Positions 16,300 through 24,402 of a stretch of DNA of 41,442 nt are shown piece after piece. Positions within the stretch are counted from its first letter, which is position 1, and each line of letters starts with the position of its first letter. Source of the stretch: EsbW-18 sp964634615 (GTDB taxonomy: Bacteria; Patescibacteriota; Minisyncoccia; Phycocordibacterales; EsbW-18). Location: assembly GCA_964634615.1 (NCBI GenBank), contig CAZWLQ010000004.1:1-41442 (forward strand), written 5' to 3'. The notes below the pieces were generated by a model, which worked only from the letters and a program-made list of their open reading frames with translations, ran no database searches and was not told where the DNA came from. A program made the translations under genes and the position numbers.

Positions 16300-17598
16300 T
16301 TATCGCTTTGTGACGAATCCAGCAATGCCGTCTTGTGAGAGTGCGGTTTCGGTTCCTGTCGAAAGTTCTTTTACCGAATAGGTGCCACTTGCAAGCTCCT
16401 TGCTACCCACGACCACGATGAACGGCACGTTCATTTTCTCAGCGGTTTTGATTTGATCACCAAGTTTTGCATCTTTCATCGAAAGCACGACGCGCGCGCC
16501 TTGTGCACGAAGTGACTCTGCAACCGCATGTGCTTTCAGGCGGTCATTTTCATCAATAACACAGAGCATGATATCAGCGGGAGACTGGTGTTTTGGCAGA
16601 AGCCCCCGAATTTCAAGGAAATCTTTTATCGTCACGTCTCCCATGCCGAAGCCAACCGCAGGAACACCTTCATCAGAGAAAAGTTCAAGGAGGCGATCGT
16701 ATCGGCCACCACCAAAGAGTGCGCGGTTATTTTCTGGACTCGTATCAAAGAGCTCAAATACGATGCCGGTGTAGTAGTCAAAACCGCGCATCAACGTTGG
16801 ATCAAATACCACGTTGGTGATGCCCACACTGGCCAATCCTGCGATAAGTTGCTCAAGGTCATCAACCCACTTGGTGTCACCAACACAGTGTGGCATGTGT
16901 GCGCGGAGCTCGGCGATGTTTTTTGCTCTGAAGATGTTCAAGAGCATATCCGCGCCAACGCCAAGAATTTTCACAAGCGCTTCTTCGAACTCGCTCTCGC
17001 TCATCTTTGCCTTTCGATCAATCAAGCCAGCTGCGGCACGACGCTCTTCTTCAGTGATAGCAAAACAATCTGTAAAGAGCGTGTGGTACATCGCTCGGTG
17101 ATTTATCTTCACAACGAAGTCTTGTTTCGTCGCACCAAATGCTTCCATCACGCGTGATGCAATGGTAATAGTCTCTACTTCGGCAGTAATACCAGGAACA
17201 CCAAAGATGTCGACATTCAACTGCCAGTGTTCTCGAAGACGTCCACGCTGTGGGCGTTCATAGCGGAATACGTTCGGGATTGAGAACCAGCGAACAGGGA
17301 AGGTAAGCTCACGGCGTTTTCCTGCGATCATGCGCGCAACCGTTGGAGTCATCTCTGGACGAAGCGTTACCTGGCGTTCGCCTCGGTCGGTAAAGGTGTA
17401 GGTTTGTTCGTTGACGTGTTCTTCGTTGGTTTTTGCGGAATAGAGTTCTGCGGGTTCGAGTAACGATGCGTTGTATTCTTCATACCCATAGCGAGCAAGA
17501 ACAGAACGCCATGTATCAAAGATATAGTTTTGAATTGCTTGGTCCTCCGGATAAAAATCACGGACACCCTTGTAGGATTCGGTTGAAAGCTTTGTCAT
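16300..17598 (-). CDS. hisS: Histidyl-tRNA synthetase
   Basis: A class II aminoacyl-tRNA synthetase of 432 residues. Motif 2 is recognisable (TLRPEMTPTVARM), as are the histidine-specific segment RGFDYYTGIVFELF and the motif 3 region GGRYDRLLELF with GFGMGDV. An anticodon-binding domain follows, containing RAQGARVVLSMKDAKLGDQIK. The first gene of a two-gene unit with the exonuclease. The start is supported by the promoter -10 eight bases upstream. Confidence 0.95.
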   Translation of the reverse strand: MTKLSTESYKGVRDFYPEDQAIQNYIFDTWRSVLARYGYEEYNASLLEPAELYSAKTNEEHVNEQTYTFTDRGERQVTLRPEMTPTVARMIAGKRRELTFPVRWFSIPNVFRYERPQRGRLREHWQLNVDIFGVPGITAEVETITIASRVMEAFGATKQDFVVKINHRAMYHTLFTDCFAITEEERRAAAGLIDRKAKMSESEFEEALVKILGVGADMLLNIFRAKNIAELRAHMPHCVGDTKWVDDLEQLIAGLASVGITNVVFDPTLMRGFDYYTGIVFELFDTSPENNRALFGGGRYDRLLELFSDEGVPAVGFGMGDVTIKDFLEIRGLLPKHQSPADIMLCVIDENDRLKAHAVAESLRAQGARVVLSMKDAKLGDQIKTAEKMNVPFIVVVGSKELASGTYSVKELSTGTETALSQDGIAGFVTKR

Positions 17599-17606
17599 GT
17601 GGCTCT

Positions 17607-17612
17607 AGTGTA
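17607..17612 (-). promoter_or_regulatory. hisS promoter -10, leaderless
   Basis: On the minus strand TACACT is followed by eight bases and the hisS ATG. It lies 18 bases beyond the T-tract of the terminator that closes the small RNA locus. Confidence 0.55.
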
Positions 17613-17630
17613 CGGAAATTTCGGGAAATA

Positions 17631-17655
17631 GAAAAGGCCTCGCCGAAGCGAAGCC
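17631..17655 (-). terminator. Terminator of the small RNA locus
   Basis: On the minus strand GGCTTCGC and GCGAGGCC pair over 8 bp (one G-U) around a TTCG tetraloop, followed by TTTTC. Confidence 0.8.
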
Positions 17656-17908
17656 CTATGACCGAACTGACCGTGTGGTCAGGGAAGTAAGAACTGCATA
17701 CGCGCGTCGGTTGAAACGGTTTCCCGTCTCGTCGTGTTTTAAACGGCTCTCAGAGGCTTCACGACACCGTTTTTGCAGGTCGAACTTCGTCTTGACGAAG
17801 CTCGACTCAACGCCTTGTTCAAGGAACCACCCCCTCAGCAAGCTCTCCTAGGAGGCAACTGCCGCTCCGATCAGGAGGACAAAAGAGGATGAACCCAACG
17901 CACGTACC
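17631..17908 (-). ncRNA. Candidate structured small RNA between priA-like gene and hisS
   Basis: A locus of about 278 bases on the minus strand with its own promoter and terminator but no convincing ORF. Clear hairpins are UCGAGCUUCGUC/GACGAAGUUCGA; GAGACGG-GAAA-CCGUUUC with a GNRA loop; CUGACC-ACAC-GGUCAG; CCUUG/CAAGG; and a GUCGUG/CACGAC stem enclosing 23 bases. Near its 5' end are two CCUCCU stretches complementary to Shine-Dalgarno sequences. Hallmarks of tmRNA, SRP RNA and RNase P RNA were looked for and not found. A TTG-started 61-codon frame (17841-17656) exists but is unconvincing. Family unknown. Confidence 0.6.
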
Positions 17909-17914
17909 AAAAAC

Positions 17915-17942
17915 ACTCTACTCCCCCTCTCTTAATAGTCAA
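17915..17942 (-). promoter_or_regulatory. Promoter of the small RNA locus
   Basis: On the minus strand TTGACT (17942-17937), a 16 bp G-rich spacer and TAGAGT (17920-17915), immediately after the priA-like stop codon. Confidence 0.6.
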
Positions 17943-17945
17943 CTC

Positions 17946-19862
17946 CTACAACAAACTTTCCGGCCCCACCTCAACCCGATACACCGGCGGAAGATTTTTT
18001 AAGCTTTCTTCAAGCGCCTCATTCGGCCACTCGCTTGAGGGAATCTGAAGCAAGGCATGTGCGACAAACGAGCCTTTTATTTTTGAAACGAACGCAGGAT
18101 ACACAGAAATCGAATGGGGAGCGAAACGCTCTTTGAGCACTTCCAAATGTTCCATGACATCTTTTTGCTTTCCTTGAAGTGTGATTTTAATCGGAACACC
18201 ATATGGAGGATAGGAGAACATTTTTCGTCGCTCATCTTCGCTTTTGAAGAACGCTAACCCGTCTCCTGCAAGTGCCATACGGAGTGTTTCTTGTTCAGGG
18301 CTCCTCGTTTGAACAATTAAACGTTTTACCGTAATTTCTCGCATGAATGAAAGGAGATCAAAAAGTCGTTCTTGCATAAAAACATCCGGAAGCATTAGGA
18401 GTGTATCGAATGATGCGATAACCGATGTGTGCGGATTAACATCGCGGAGGTAGGGAAGCGCCCGCACGGTGCCGATTAAAATTCCGTTTGTGGATTCCCT
18501 CCAAGCGTTCATTATTTTCATCGCGTCGGCATGGCTCTTTGCGGTATCGTTTGAGAGAAGAAAGAGCGGCGCTTCTTTTTTGTATGACTTTAATAGGTCG
18601 TGGATTTTTTCAACCCCCATGCCGTATGCGTAGAGTCGCCATCCGCCACACGTGCCGCAGACGGTTTTTGCATCACGCTCCCTACCACACCGGTGACATG
18701 CAAAGTGTCTCCCTTCGATATCGCGCTCTCCTTGTTTTGGAAGATGCAGGACCATCGGCGCATCGCATCGGTCACAGGTAAGAACCGTGCCACAGTCCCT
18801 GCAGAGCGTCAGTGGTGTGTGACCCTTTCGCGTTGCGTAGATGAAGCTTCGCTCACCGCCTTCGATGGATCGACGGATAGCATCGGTTGCCTGCGGTGAG
18901 AGAACCGGTGACTCTCCTTGTGCGTGAGGAACCTCACGCATATCAACAAGTGACACCGCAGCGTTAGTTTGTTGATGCATCTGCGGTTTCAATACTTCTT
19001 CGTATTCATGCGCAAACGTTTTTGCAAGCGTCTCAATGCGAGCATAGGTATCACCAAAAATCACATCTACTCCTGCATGTCGTGCGAGCGATGTGATAAC
19101 GCGTCGCGCGTCAATAAAAGGGCGTTCAGATGATTTGTAGTAGGTCGATGATTCGTGTTCGACAATGTAGTGTGCGATGTCATGACGCCACACACTCAAT
19201 GCAACGGTTGTGCCAACCACGAGAGTTGGATCGTCGTGGGTCATCGCATGTTCCCATTGCTCACGCTGTTGTTTTGGTGTCATCGCGCTCGCTAAAAGAA
19301 ATGAGTGGTCTTCAACACCTCGAGAAAGTTTTGTGAATACATCATCCGCTTCAGCCCGAGTCGGCGCGATAACAATTACTGATTTCTTTCGTGCGAATGA
19401 TTCGCGAATGATGCTTCTGTAACGCGCAAGTCGCTCCTCATACGGGAGCTGAATCACGCGAGGAATCGTGTGAAGGTCATCTCTCTGATGTGTTGGTGGA
19501 ACGCTTTCAAGAACACGTATGAAGTTTGTTGCCTGCATGAGTCCTTGCGGCAAGATACTGTAGAGTACCGTTCCGAGTGGCGCGGCATAGTAGTGCGAAA
19601 GATCGTTCGCGGCATGGATGAGTGCATTTGGAAGCGCTCGGGAAAGTAAAACGCGTTTTACTTTCTTCAATGCGTACGCTGCGCGACGGATATCGCTCGC
19701 ATTTTCTGTTGCCTCCGTTACGGAAACAACAAGCGCCGGCGCGTATTTTTTACGAATAGGGACTTCTACAAGCGCCCCCTCTTCCACGGGCAAGCTTGTG
19801 TAGTAGGAAAGGAGTTCTGGTGCAACACCACGGAGAATCGGTACAACTGAAAGTATCTTCAT
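17946..19862 (-). CDS. priA: PriA-like protein (primosomal N') lacking helicase ATPase motifs
   Basis: 638 residues. The layout follows PriA: an N-terminal DNA-binding domain (VEVPIRKKYAPALVVSV), a helicase-like core, and a zinc-ribbon insertion with eight cysteines (CRDCGTVLTCDRC; CHRCGRERDAKTVCGTC). The core is degraded. There is no GxGKT Walker A where IRESFARKKSVIVIAPTRAE stands; the DEEH box reads IVEHESS; GTQM reads GTVR; and the QVAGRAGR arginine-finger motif is replaced by FMREITVKRLIVQT. It likely cannot unwind DNA but may still bind forks and recruit partners. The ATG at 19862 is chosen because the -10 lies inside the longer frame that starts at 19898. Confidence 0.85.
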   Translation of the reverse strand: MKILSVVPILRGVAPELLSYYTSLPVEEGALVEVPIRKKYAPALVVSVTEATENASDIRRAAYALKKVKRVLLSRALPNALIHAANDLSHYYAAPLGTVLYSILPQGLMQATNFIRVLESVPPTHQRDDLHTIPRVIQLPYEERLARYRSIIRESFARKKSVIVIAPTRAEADDVFTKLSRGVEDHSFLLASAMTPKQQREQWEHAMTHDDPTLVVGTTVALSVWRHDIAHYIVEHESSTYYKSSERPFIDARRVITSLARHAGVDVIFGDTYARIETLAKTFAHEYEEVLKPQMHQQTNAAVSLVDMREVPHAQGESPVLSPQATDAIRRSIEGGERSFIYATRKGHTPLTLCRDCGTVLTCDRCDAPMVLHLPKQGERDIEGRHFACHRCGRERDAKTVCGTCGGWRLYAYGMGVEKIHDLLKSYKKEAPLFLLSNDTAKSHADAMKIMNAWRESTNGILIGTVRALPYLRDVNPHTSVIASFDTLLMLPDVFMQERLFDLLSFMREITVKRLIVQTRSPEQETLRMALAGDGLAFFKSEDERRKMFSYPPYGVPIKITLQGKQKDVMEHLEVLKERFAPHSISVYPAFVSKIKGSFVAHALLQIPSSEWPNEALEESLKNLPPVYRVEVGPESLL

Positions 19863-19881
19863 AGTGAAATGTCGTGGGGTC

Positions 19882-19890
19882 ATTTTAGCA
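19882..19890 (-). promoter_or_regulatory. Extended -10 promoter of the priA-like gene
   Basis: On the minus strand TGCTAAAAT, 19 bases before the ATG at 19862, giving a leader of about 12 bases. Confidence 0.5.
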
Positions 19891-19951
19891 CGAGGCATCA
19901 GCGAGCCATGAATGGGCCTCTATATCGATGTTTCGCGGTCGTTCGACTCTC

Positions 19952-19957
19952 TAGTAT
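19952..19957 (+). promoter_or_regulatory. Possible murA promoter -10
   Basis: TAGTAT ends 12 bases before the ATG, implying a leader of about six bases. No clear -35. Confidence 0.4.
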
Positions 19958-19969
19958 CATGATCTCTGC

Positions 19970-21322
19970 ATGACAGAATCACTTGATTTCAAAGTAGAAG
20001 GTGGCCGAAAGCTTAAGGGCACCATCGCAACCAATTTTTCAAAAAATGGCTCCGTCGTTCTTATTTGTGCGGCATTACTCAATAAGGGTGTTACGCGACT
20101 TCACGGCATCTCGAGGATCGAAGAAGTAAATCGATTGCTCGAGATTATCAAGAGCATTGGCGTACAGGTTTCCTGGATTGACAAGAACAGTATCGAGATC
20201 GTTCCTCCGAAAAAATTCAAAATGAATCATCTGGACAAAGACGCTGCTGCGAAAGTGCGCTCAAGTCTTATGTTCATCGGCTCACTGATTCATCATCTCC
20301 CCCAATTTAAACTCCCGCATGCGGGTGGGTGCAAAATGGGAAACCGAACGATTGCTGCGCATCGCTACGGGCTCGAAGAGCTCGGAGTAAAGATTGCCAC
20401 CAAGGAATCTCATTACGAAATTTCGACAAAGAAACTGAAGCCCGCAGATATTGTGATGTATGAGGCCGGCGATACTGCGGCCAACAATCTTTTGATGGCG
20501 GCCGCTCTTATCCCAGGAACGACAATCATTCGATTTGCACCTCCGAACTATCAGGTACAAGAGCTGTGTTTTTTCCTTGAAACAATGGGTGTGCGGATTG
20601 AGGGCATTGGCACAACGACACTCACCGTGCATGGCATCAAAAGCTTCAATGCACCTCTTGAGTACACCAACAGTGAAGATCCAATCGAATCGATGATGTT
20701 TATCTCTGCTGCGATTACCACAAACTCAAGACTCACGATCACGCGCGCACCGATTGACTTTCTCTCCGTTGAACTTCTGAAGCTTGAAAAGATGGGATTG
20801 AAATACAAAAAGAGCAAGCGATATAAATCGTACAACGGTCGCACCGATTTGGTTGATCTTACAGTCATGCCATCAAAACTTTCTGCTGTGTCAGACAAGA
20901 TTCATGCATTGCCGTATCCCGGTATCAATACCGATAACCTTCCGTTTTTTGTGCCGATTGCGACGCAAACCGACGGGGTAACGCTTGTTCACGATTGGAT
21001 GTGGGAGAATCGTGCCATTTATTTCACCGAACTCAATCGACTTGGAGCAAATGTGCTTCTCGCTGATCCACATCGCGTATTCGTTACGGGAAAGACAAAG
21101 CTTAAAGGCGCACAGGTGGTCTGTCCGCCAGCACTTCGCCCCGCGATGATTATCCTGATTGCGATGCTTGCGGCAGAAGGCACGTCAATACTTCGAAATG
21201 TCTACTCCATCAATCGTGGCTATGAAGAAATCGCTTTACGTCTGAACTCAATCGGTGCACACATCGAGGTGTTGCACAGTGCGTACGAGCGGTTGAAAAA
21301 GGCCTCAAAAACGGTACGATAG
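19970..21322 (+). CDS. murA: UDP-N-acetylglucosamine 1-carboxyvinyltransferase MurA
   Basis: MurA transfers enolpyruvate to UDP-GlcNAc, the first committed step of peptidoglycan synthesis. The 450-residue product has the inside-out barrel repeats of the family and the key residues by alignment from memory: the KN pair in FSKNGSV, the nucleophilic cysteine loop HAGGCKMGNR (the Cys targeted by fosfomycin is kept), the aspartate in YPGINTDN, and the arginine in PPALRPAM. The N-terminus diverges from the usual SGAKNAALP form. mreB follows after six bases, so the two cell-wall genes form one unit. Confidence 0.92.
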   Translation: MTESLDFKVEGGRKLKGTIATNFSKNGSVVLICAALLNKGVTRLHGISRIEEVNRLLEIIKSIGVQVSWIDKNSIEIVPPKKFKMNHLDKDAAAKVRSSLMFIGSLIHHLPQFKLPHAGGCKMGNRTIAAHRYGLEELGVKIATKESHYEISTKKLKPADIVMYEAGDTAANNLLMAAALIPGTTIIRFAPPNYQVQELCFFLETMGVRIEGIGTTTLTVHGIKSFNAPLEYTNSEDPIESMMFISAAITTNSRLTITRAPIDFLSVELLKLEKMGLKYKKSKRYKSYNGRTDLVDLTVMPSKLSAVSDKIHALPYPGINTDNLPFFVPIATQTDGVTLVHDWMWENRAIYFTELNRLGANVLLADPHRVFVTGKTKLKGAQVVCPPALRPAMIILIAMLAAEGTSILRNVYSINRGYEEIALRLNSIGAHIEVLHSAYERLKKASKTVR

Positions 21323-21328
21323 TGAGGC

Positions 21329-22345
21329 ATGTTTAAGATCTTCTCCAAAAAACTCGGCATTGACCTTGGTACTGCGAACGTCCTTGTCTTTGTGCCGGGT
21401 AAGGGAATTGTCTTAAATGAACCGTCGGTTGTTGCGGTCTCCGAATCTGACAACAAAATCCTTGCGATTGGTGTCGAGGCAAAGCGCATGATTGGAAAAA
21501 CGCCAGACGATATCATTGCGTATCGTCCAATGAAAGATGGTGTGATTGCGGACTACCGTGTCACCGAAGCAATGCTCCGCTACTTCATGGACAAGGCGTT
21601 GGGTCGTTGGAGTATTTTTAAACCAGACGTCTTGATTTCAGTGCCTGCGGGTGTTACCTCAACCGAGCGACGCGCAGTGGTCGAGGCAGCAATCAAAGCA
21701 GGTGCAAAGCAGGCGTACGTCATCAAGGAGCCAATTCTCGCAGCGATTGGTGCAGGCATTCCTATCCACGACCCAGAAGGGCACATGATTGTTGATATCG
21801 GCGGCGGCACCACAGATGTCGCAGTGATTTCCCTCGGCGGTATCGTGACGTGTACATCGGTTAAAGTTGCGGGGAATAAAATTGATCAAGCGATTGTTGA
21901 TTACATCAAAAAAAATTACAACCTCTCAATCGGCGAGAAGACCGCAGAGGATATCAAAATTAAGATTGGTTCTGCGGTGCCTGTCGAAGAGGAGCTTTCA
22001 ATGACCGCAAAGGGTCGCGACTTGGTGACAGGCCTTCCACGCGAAATGGAAATCAAAACCAACGAGGTGGTGAAGGCGATTCGAAAGGAGCTGCGTGAAA
22101 TGGTCCGCGCGATTAAAGATGTTTTCCAAGAAACACCGCCCGAGCTCGCTGCTGATATCATCGGCAAAGGCATGATGATGACCGGCGGAACATCGCAGCT
22201 CCGCAACCTTCCCGAATTGATGTTCCGTGCAACCGGCGTTCCTGCTCGTTTGGCGGACGAGGCACTCTTTTGTGTGGTCAAAGGAACCGGTATTGCGCTT
22301 GAGCACCTGGACACCTACAAGAAATCGATTATCGCGAAACGCTAG
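21329..22345 (+). CDS. mreB: Rod-shape determining actin homologue MreB
   Basis: Bacterial actin that forms membrane-bound filaments guiding wall synthesis. The 338-residue sequence has the phosphate loop KLGIDLGTANVLVFV, the phosphate-2 loop IVDIGGGTTDVAVISLGG, and the adenosine-binding GMMMTGGTSQLRNLPEL. Length is normal. TACGAT ends eight bases before the ATG and GTGAGG lies within that gap, so either a leaderless internal start or coupling from murA is possible. Its presence suggests a non-coccoid cell or wall-directed growth. Confidence 0.96.
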   Translation: MFKIFSKKLGIDLGTANVLVFVPGKGIVLNEPSVVAVSESDNKILAIGVEAKRMIGKTPDDIIAYRPMKDGVIADYRVTEAMLRYFMDKALGRWSIFKPDVLISVPAGVTSTERRAVVEAAIKAGAKQAYVIKEPILAAIGAGIPIHDPEGHMIVDIGGGTTDVAVISLGGIVTCTSVKVAGNKIDQAIVDYIKKNYNLSIGEKTAEDIKIKIGSAVPVEEELSMTAKGRDLVTGLPREMEIKTNEVVKAIRKELREMVRAIKDVFQETPPELAADIIGKGMMMTGGTSQLRNLPELMFRATGVPARLADEALFCVVKGTGIALEHLDTYKKSIIAKR

Positions 22346-22364
22346 TGTACACGAACCTCGCATT

Positions 22365-22994
22365 ATGTTCCTCAATCACCACGCATATCTTGTGAAAGGA
22401 CGTATTGGCGAAACCTCGCCGATAGCATTTTTAACTGAGCAAAACATTACGCTTCCATCGGAAGCTCTTCTGACGCGGCATACGTTTGAAACACTTGGTA
22501 TTGATGACGCACGAGCACTGTTTGCCTTACAGATGCGAAAAACCGAAGAGGGGACGGTGTCGGTGTTCTTGATTGAAACATCATTTATAACCCGCGAAGC
22601 CCAAAACGCGCTTCTGAAAATGCTCGAGGAACCTTCTATTGATTCTCTCTTTATTGTTGTCACGCCACATCCAGAGCTCCTCTTGCCTACATTACAATCG
22701 CGCTTTGCAAAGAGTGAACATGCGGATGTCGCTGACACATCGCGCGGAAAGAATTTTCTCGCTGCCTCACAGAAAGAACGTGCAAAAATCATCACTGCTA
22801 TACTTGAAGACGAGGGCCGCAGTTCCGCAGAGTCTTTGATTCGCGATATCGTTATTGAGCTTCATCGAAAGAGTCTACGCGGAGAATACGCCCCTCTTCT
22901 TGAGAAACTCGAAATGCTACGACGATATGCGACCGACACATCATCATCAATGAAGATGATTCTTGAATACGTTGCGCTCGCACTACCACAATGA
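22365..22994 (+). CDS. Minimal DNA polymerase III delta'-like clamp-loader subunit
   Basis: 209 residues. The segment ITREAQNALLKMLEEPSID matches the sensor-1 region conserved in delta' (HolB) and DnaX, followed by IVVTPHPELLLPTLQSRF, which contains the SRC-like motif that contacts the neighbouring ATPase (here SRF). The usual N-terminal part with the P-loop region and zinc module is largely missing, and the C-terminal collar is short. It probably keeps a structural role in the clamp loader. E. coli delta' has 334 residues. The start is an ATG 19 bases after mreB; the stop overlaps the next start by four bases. Confidence 0.75.
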   Translation: MFLNHHAYLVKGRIGETSPIAFLTEQNITLPSEALLTRHTFETLGIDDARALFALQMRKTEEGTVSVFLIETSFITREAQNALLKMLEEPSIDSLFIVVTPHPELLLPTLQSRFAKSEHADVADTSRGKNFLAASQKERAKIITAILEDEGRSSAESLIRDIVIELHRKSLRGEYAPLLEKLEMLRRYATDTSSSMKMILEYVALALPQ

Positions 22995-23707
22995 TGCACT
23001 CCAAACATGTTTTGCTCTTGGTATTTCTGCTCCTCGCCTCTTCTGCGCAGGCTTTTTCAACGTCAATAAGCGATGTGTTGATTTTTACAGAGATCAACGA
23101 TGTCCGACAAGAGCATGATCGAGAGGAGCTTATCCGCGATGCCACACTCGACGTACTTGCGCAGGAAAAACTTGACGACATGTTTGCGCGTGATTACTTT
23201 TCACACAAAGACCCTAACGGCCTTGGTACCGCGGTTGCCGCCAAGAATGCAGGATATCGCTTTACTGTTCTTGGAGAAAACCTCGCGATGGGTTCATATG
23301 ACGATATAGAAATGCTCGTTGATGCGTGGATGGAGAGTAGCGGCCATCGAAAGAATCTTCTCGATGATCGCTTCACAAACACCGGCATCGCCTCAGGCAT
23401 CGGTGAATTCAACGGCGAAGAAACATTCATTGCCGTTCAGATTTTTGCCCGACCCCACGGAGCATGCAAGAACCCGTCAGCAGAAATAGCTGCCTATATC
23501 GCACGTGGAGAAACATACACAAAAAATATCGCCGCACTCATGAGTGTCTATGCGACGAGTATGGGCGGAGCATCAAACGGCAGTGTACGCGCACTCACCA
23601 ATCAAGTGTCTGTGCTTATGACAGTTTTTCTCCGTTCGCTGGATGAAAAAATTAAAGAGTATGACAATCAAATTGCTGAATTCGAAGCATGTATGGGTGA
23701 AGGATAG
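22991..23707 (+). CDS. Secreted CAP-domain (SCP/PR-1) protein
   Basis: A cleavable signal peptide is visible (HVLLLVFLLLASSAQAFS, cut expected after AQA). The mature part has the CAP signatures: FTEINDVRQEH, a YFSHKDPNG loop, GENLAMG, and the core segment MLVDAWMESSGHRKNLLD with its conserved histidine. The C-terminal quarter (FLRSLDEKIKEYDNQIAEFEA) looks like a short coiled coil. Bacterial CAP proteins are extracytoplasmic and mostly of unknown function. ATGA overlap with the delta'-like gene indicates translational coupling. Confidence 0.88.
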   Translation: MMHSKHVLLLVFLLLASSAQAFSTSISDVLIFTEINDVRQEHDREELIRDATLDVLAQEKLDDMFARDYFSHKDPNGLGTAVAAKNAGYRFTVLGENLAMGSYDDIEMLVDAWMESSGHRKNLLDDRFTNTGIASGIGEFNGEETFIAVQIFARPHGACKNPSAEIAAYIARGETYTKNIAALMSVYATSMGGASNGSVRALTNQVSVLMTVFLRSLDEKIKEYDNQIAEFEACMGEG

Positions 23708-23710
23708 GAA

Positions 23711-23719
23711 TGATATACT
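23711..23719 (+). promoter_or_regulatory. Extended -10 promoter of the Gmad2 gene
   Basis: TGATATACT, about 42 bases before the ATG at 23762. A small GAAG/CTTC hairpin lies in the leader. Confidence 0.5.
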
Positions 23720-23761
23720 CTGTGGTATGCAGAAGTTTAATCTTCATAATCCTTCTACGCT

Positions 23762-24265
23762 ATGAACTCTCAAGAAAATCAAACACGAACACTCCGTATC
23801 ACCGTTGGTATCGCTATTCTCGTTGTTGTTGTCGGTGCTATTTGGTACATGACACGATCGTCCGGAGACGATTTTGAGTTTAACGCTGCAACAACGACAC
23901 GCTCTGGAGATGATACTCGTGCTATCGCGGGACAAAGCCAAAACATCATCGTGTACGCACCGCGAATGAATGAGCGTGTTGGAACACCAGTGATTGTTGA
24001 AGGTGAAGCCCGTGTATTTGAGAATGTGGTGAATTACCGACTTGTTGATGCAAATGGCAAAGAACTTGCAGAAGGGTTTGCAACTGCAGATGCTCCTGAC
24101 ATAGGACAATTCGGTGCATTCCGTGGCGAATTGAATTATGTATCAAATGCTGATCAGAAAGGAACCGTCGAAATCTTCTGGTATTCGGCAAAAGACGGTT
24201 CAGAAGTTGATAAAGTCACTATTCCCGTAACGATTACCAAGACACCTGAATTCATCAAGGGGTAA
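23762..24265 (+). CDS. Membrane-anchored Gmad2-type immunoglobulin-like protein
   Basis: 167 residues: a short cytoplasmic N-terminus, a membrane span (about 12-30, ITVGIAILVVVVGAIWYM), a low-complexity Thr/Asp/Ser linker, and a beta-sandwich beginning NIIVYAPRMNERV. The pattern of VYAPRxxxxV, VEGEARVFENVV and FRGELNY fits the Gmad2 immunoglobulin-like domain first named from spore-germination proteins and common in non-sporing bacteria as an outward-facing module. Its role is unknown. Followed by GCGAAT repeat copy 4 and a terminator. Confidence 0.78.
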   Translation: MNSQENQTRTLRITVGIAILVVVVGAIWYMTRSSGDDFEFNAATTTRSGDDTRAIAGQSQNIIVYAPRMNERVGTPVIVEGEARVFENVVNYRLVDANGKELAEGFATADAPDIGQFGAFRGELNYVSNADQKGTVEIFWYSAKDGSEVDKVTIPVTITKTPEFIKG

Positions 24266-24267
24266 GT

Positions 24268-24307
24268 GCGAACAGAACGCAAGCAATCTCGCGAATTAAC
24301 GCGAATA
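24268..24307 (+). repeat. GCGAAT intergenic repeat, copy 4
   Basis: Units GCGAAC, ACGCAAGC, CGCGAAT and ACGCGAAT follow the stop codon. The segment TCGCGAATTAACGCGAA is nearly identical to copy 1. Confidence 0.75.
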
Positions 24308-24311
24308 AAAC

Positions 24312-24340
24312 AAAAAGGCCTTATTTAAAAGGGTCTTTTT
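24312..24340 (+). terminator. Terminator after the Gmad2 gene
   Basis: AAAAAG pairs with CTTTTT, with inner CC/GG pairs, followed by GCTAC. Confidence 0.7.
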
Positions 24341-24368
24341 GCTACGGAAAGAAAGTGATGAGAGGGTA

Positions 24369-24396
24369 TTGACAAATAAATTGCGGGCGCTATAAT
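24369..24396 (+). promoter_or_regulatory. Strong promoter of the structured RNA locus
   Basis: TTGACA, 16 bp, TATAAT: both hexamers are perfect, the only such case I found in the window. Predicted start near 24403. Confidence 0.85.
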
Positions 24397-24402
24397 ACGC
24401 CC

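Noticed and set aside
17656..17841. 61-residue minus-strand ORF inside the small RNA locus
   Set aside because: It starts at TTG, has no recognisable motif and runs through several stable hairpins; the RNA explanation fits better, though translation is not excluded.
17889..18002. 37-codon plus-strand ORF with AGGAGG upstream
   Set aside because: It runs antisense into the 3' end of the priA-like gene, has no promoter on its strand and a low-complexity product; the AGGAGG is the complement of CCTCCT in the small RNA.
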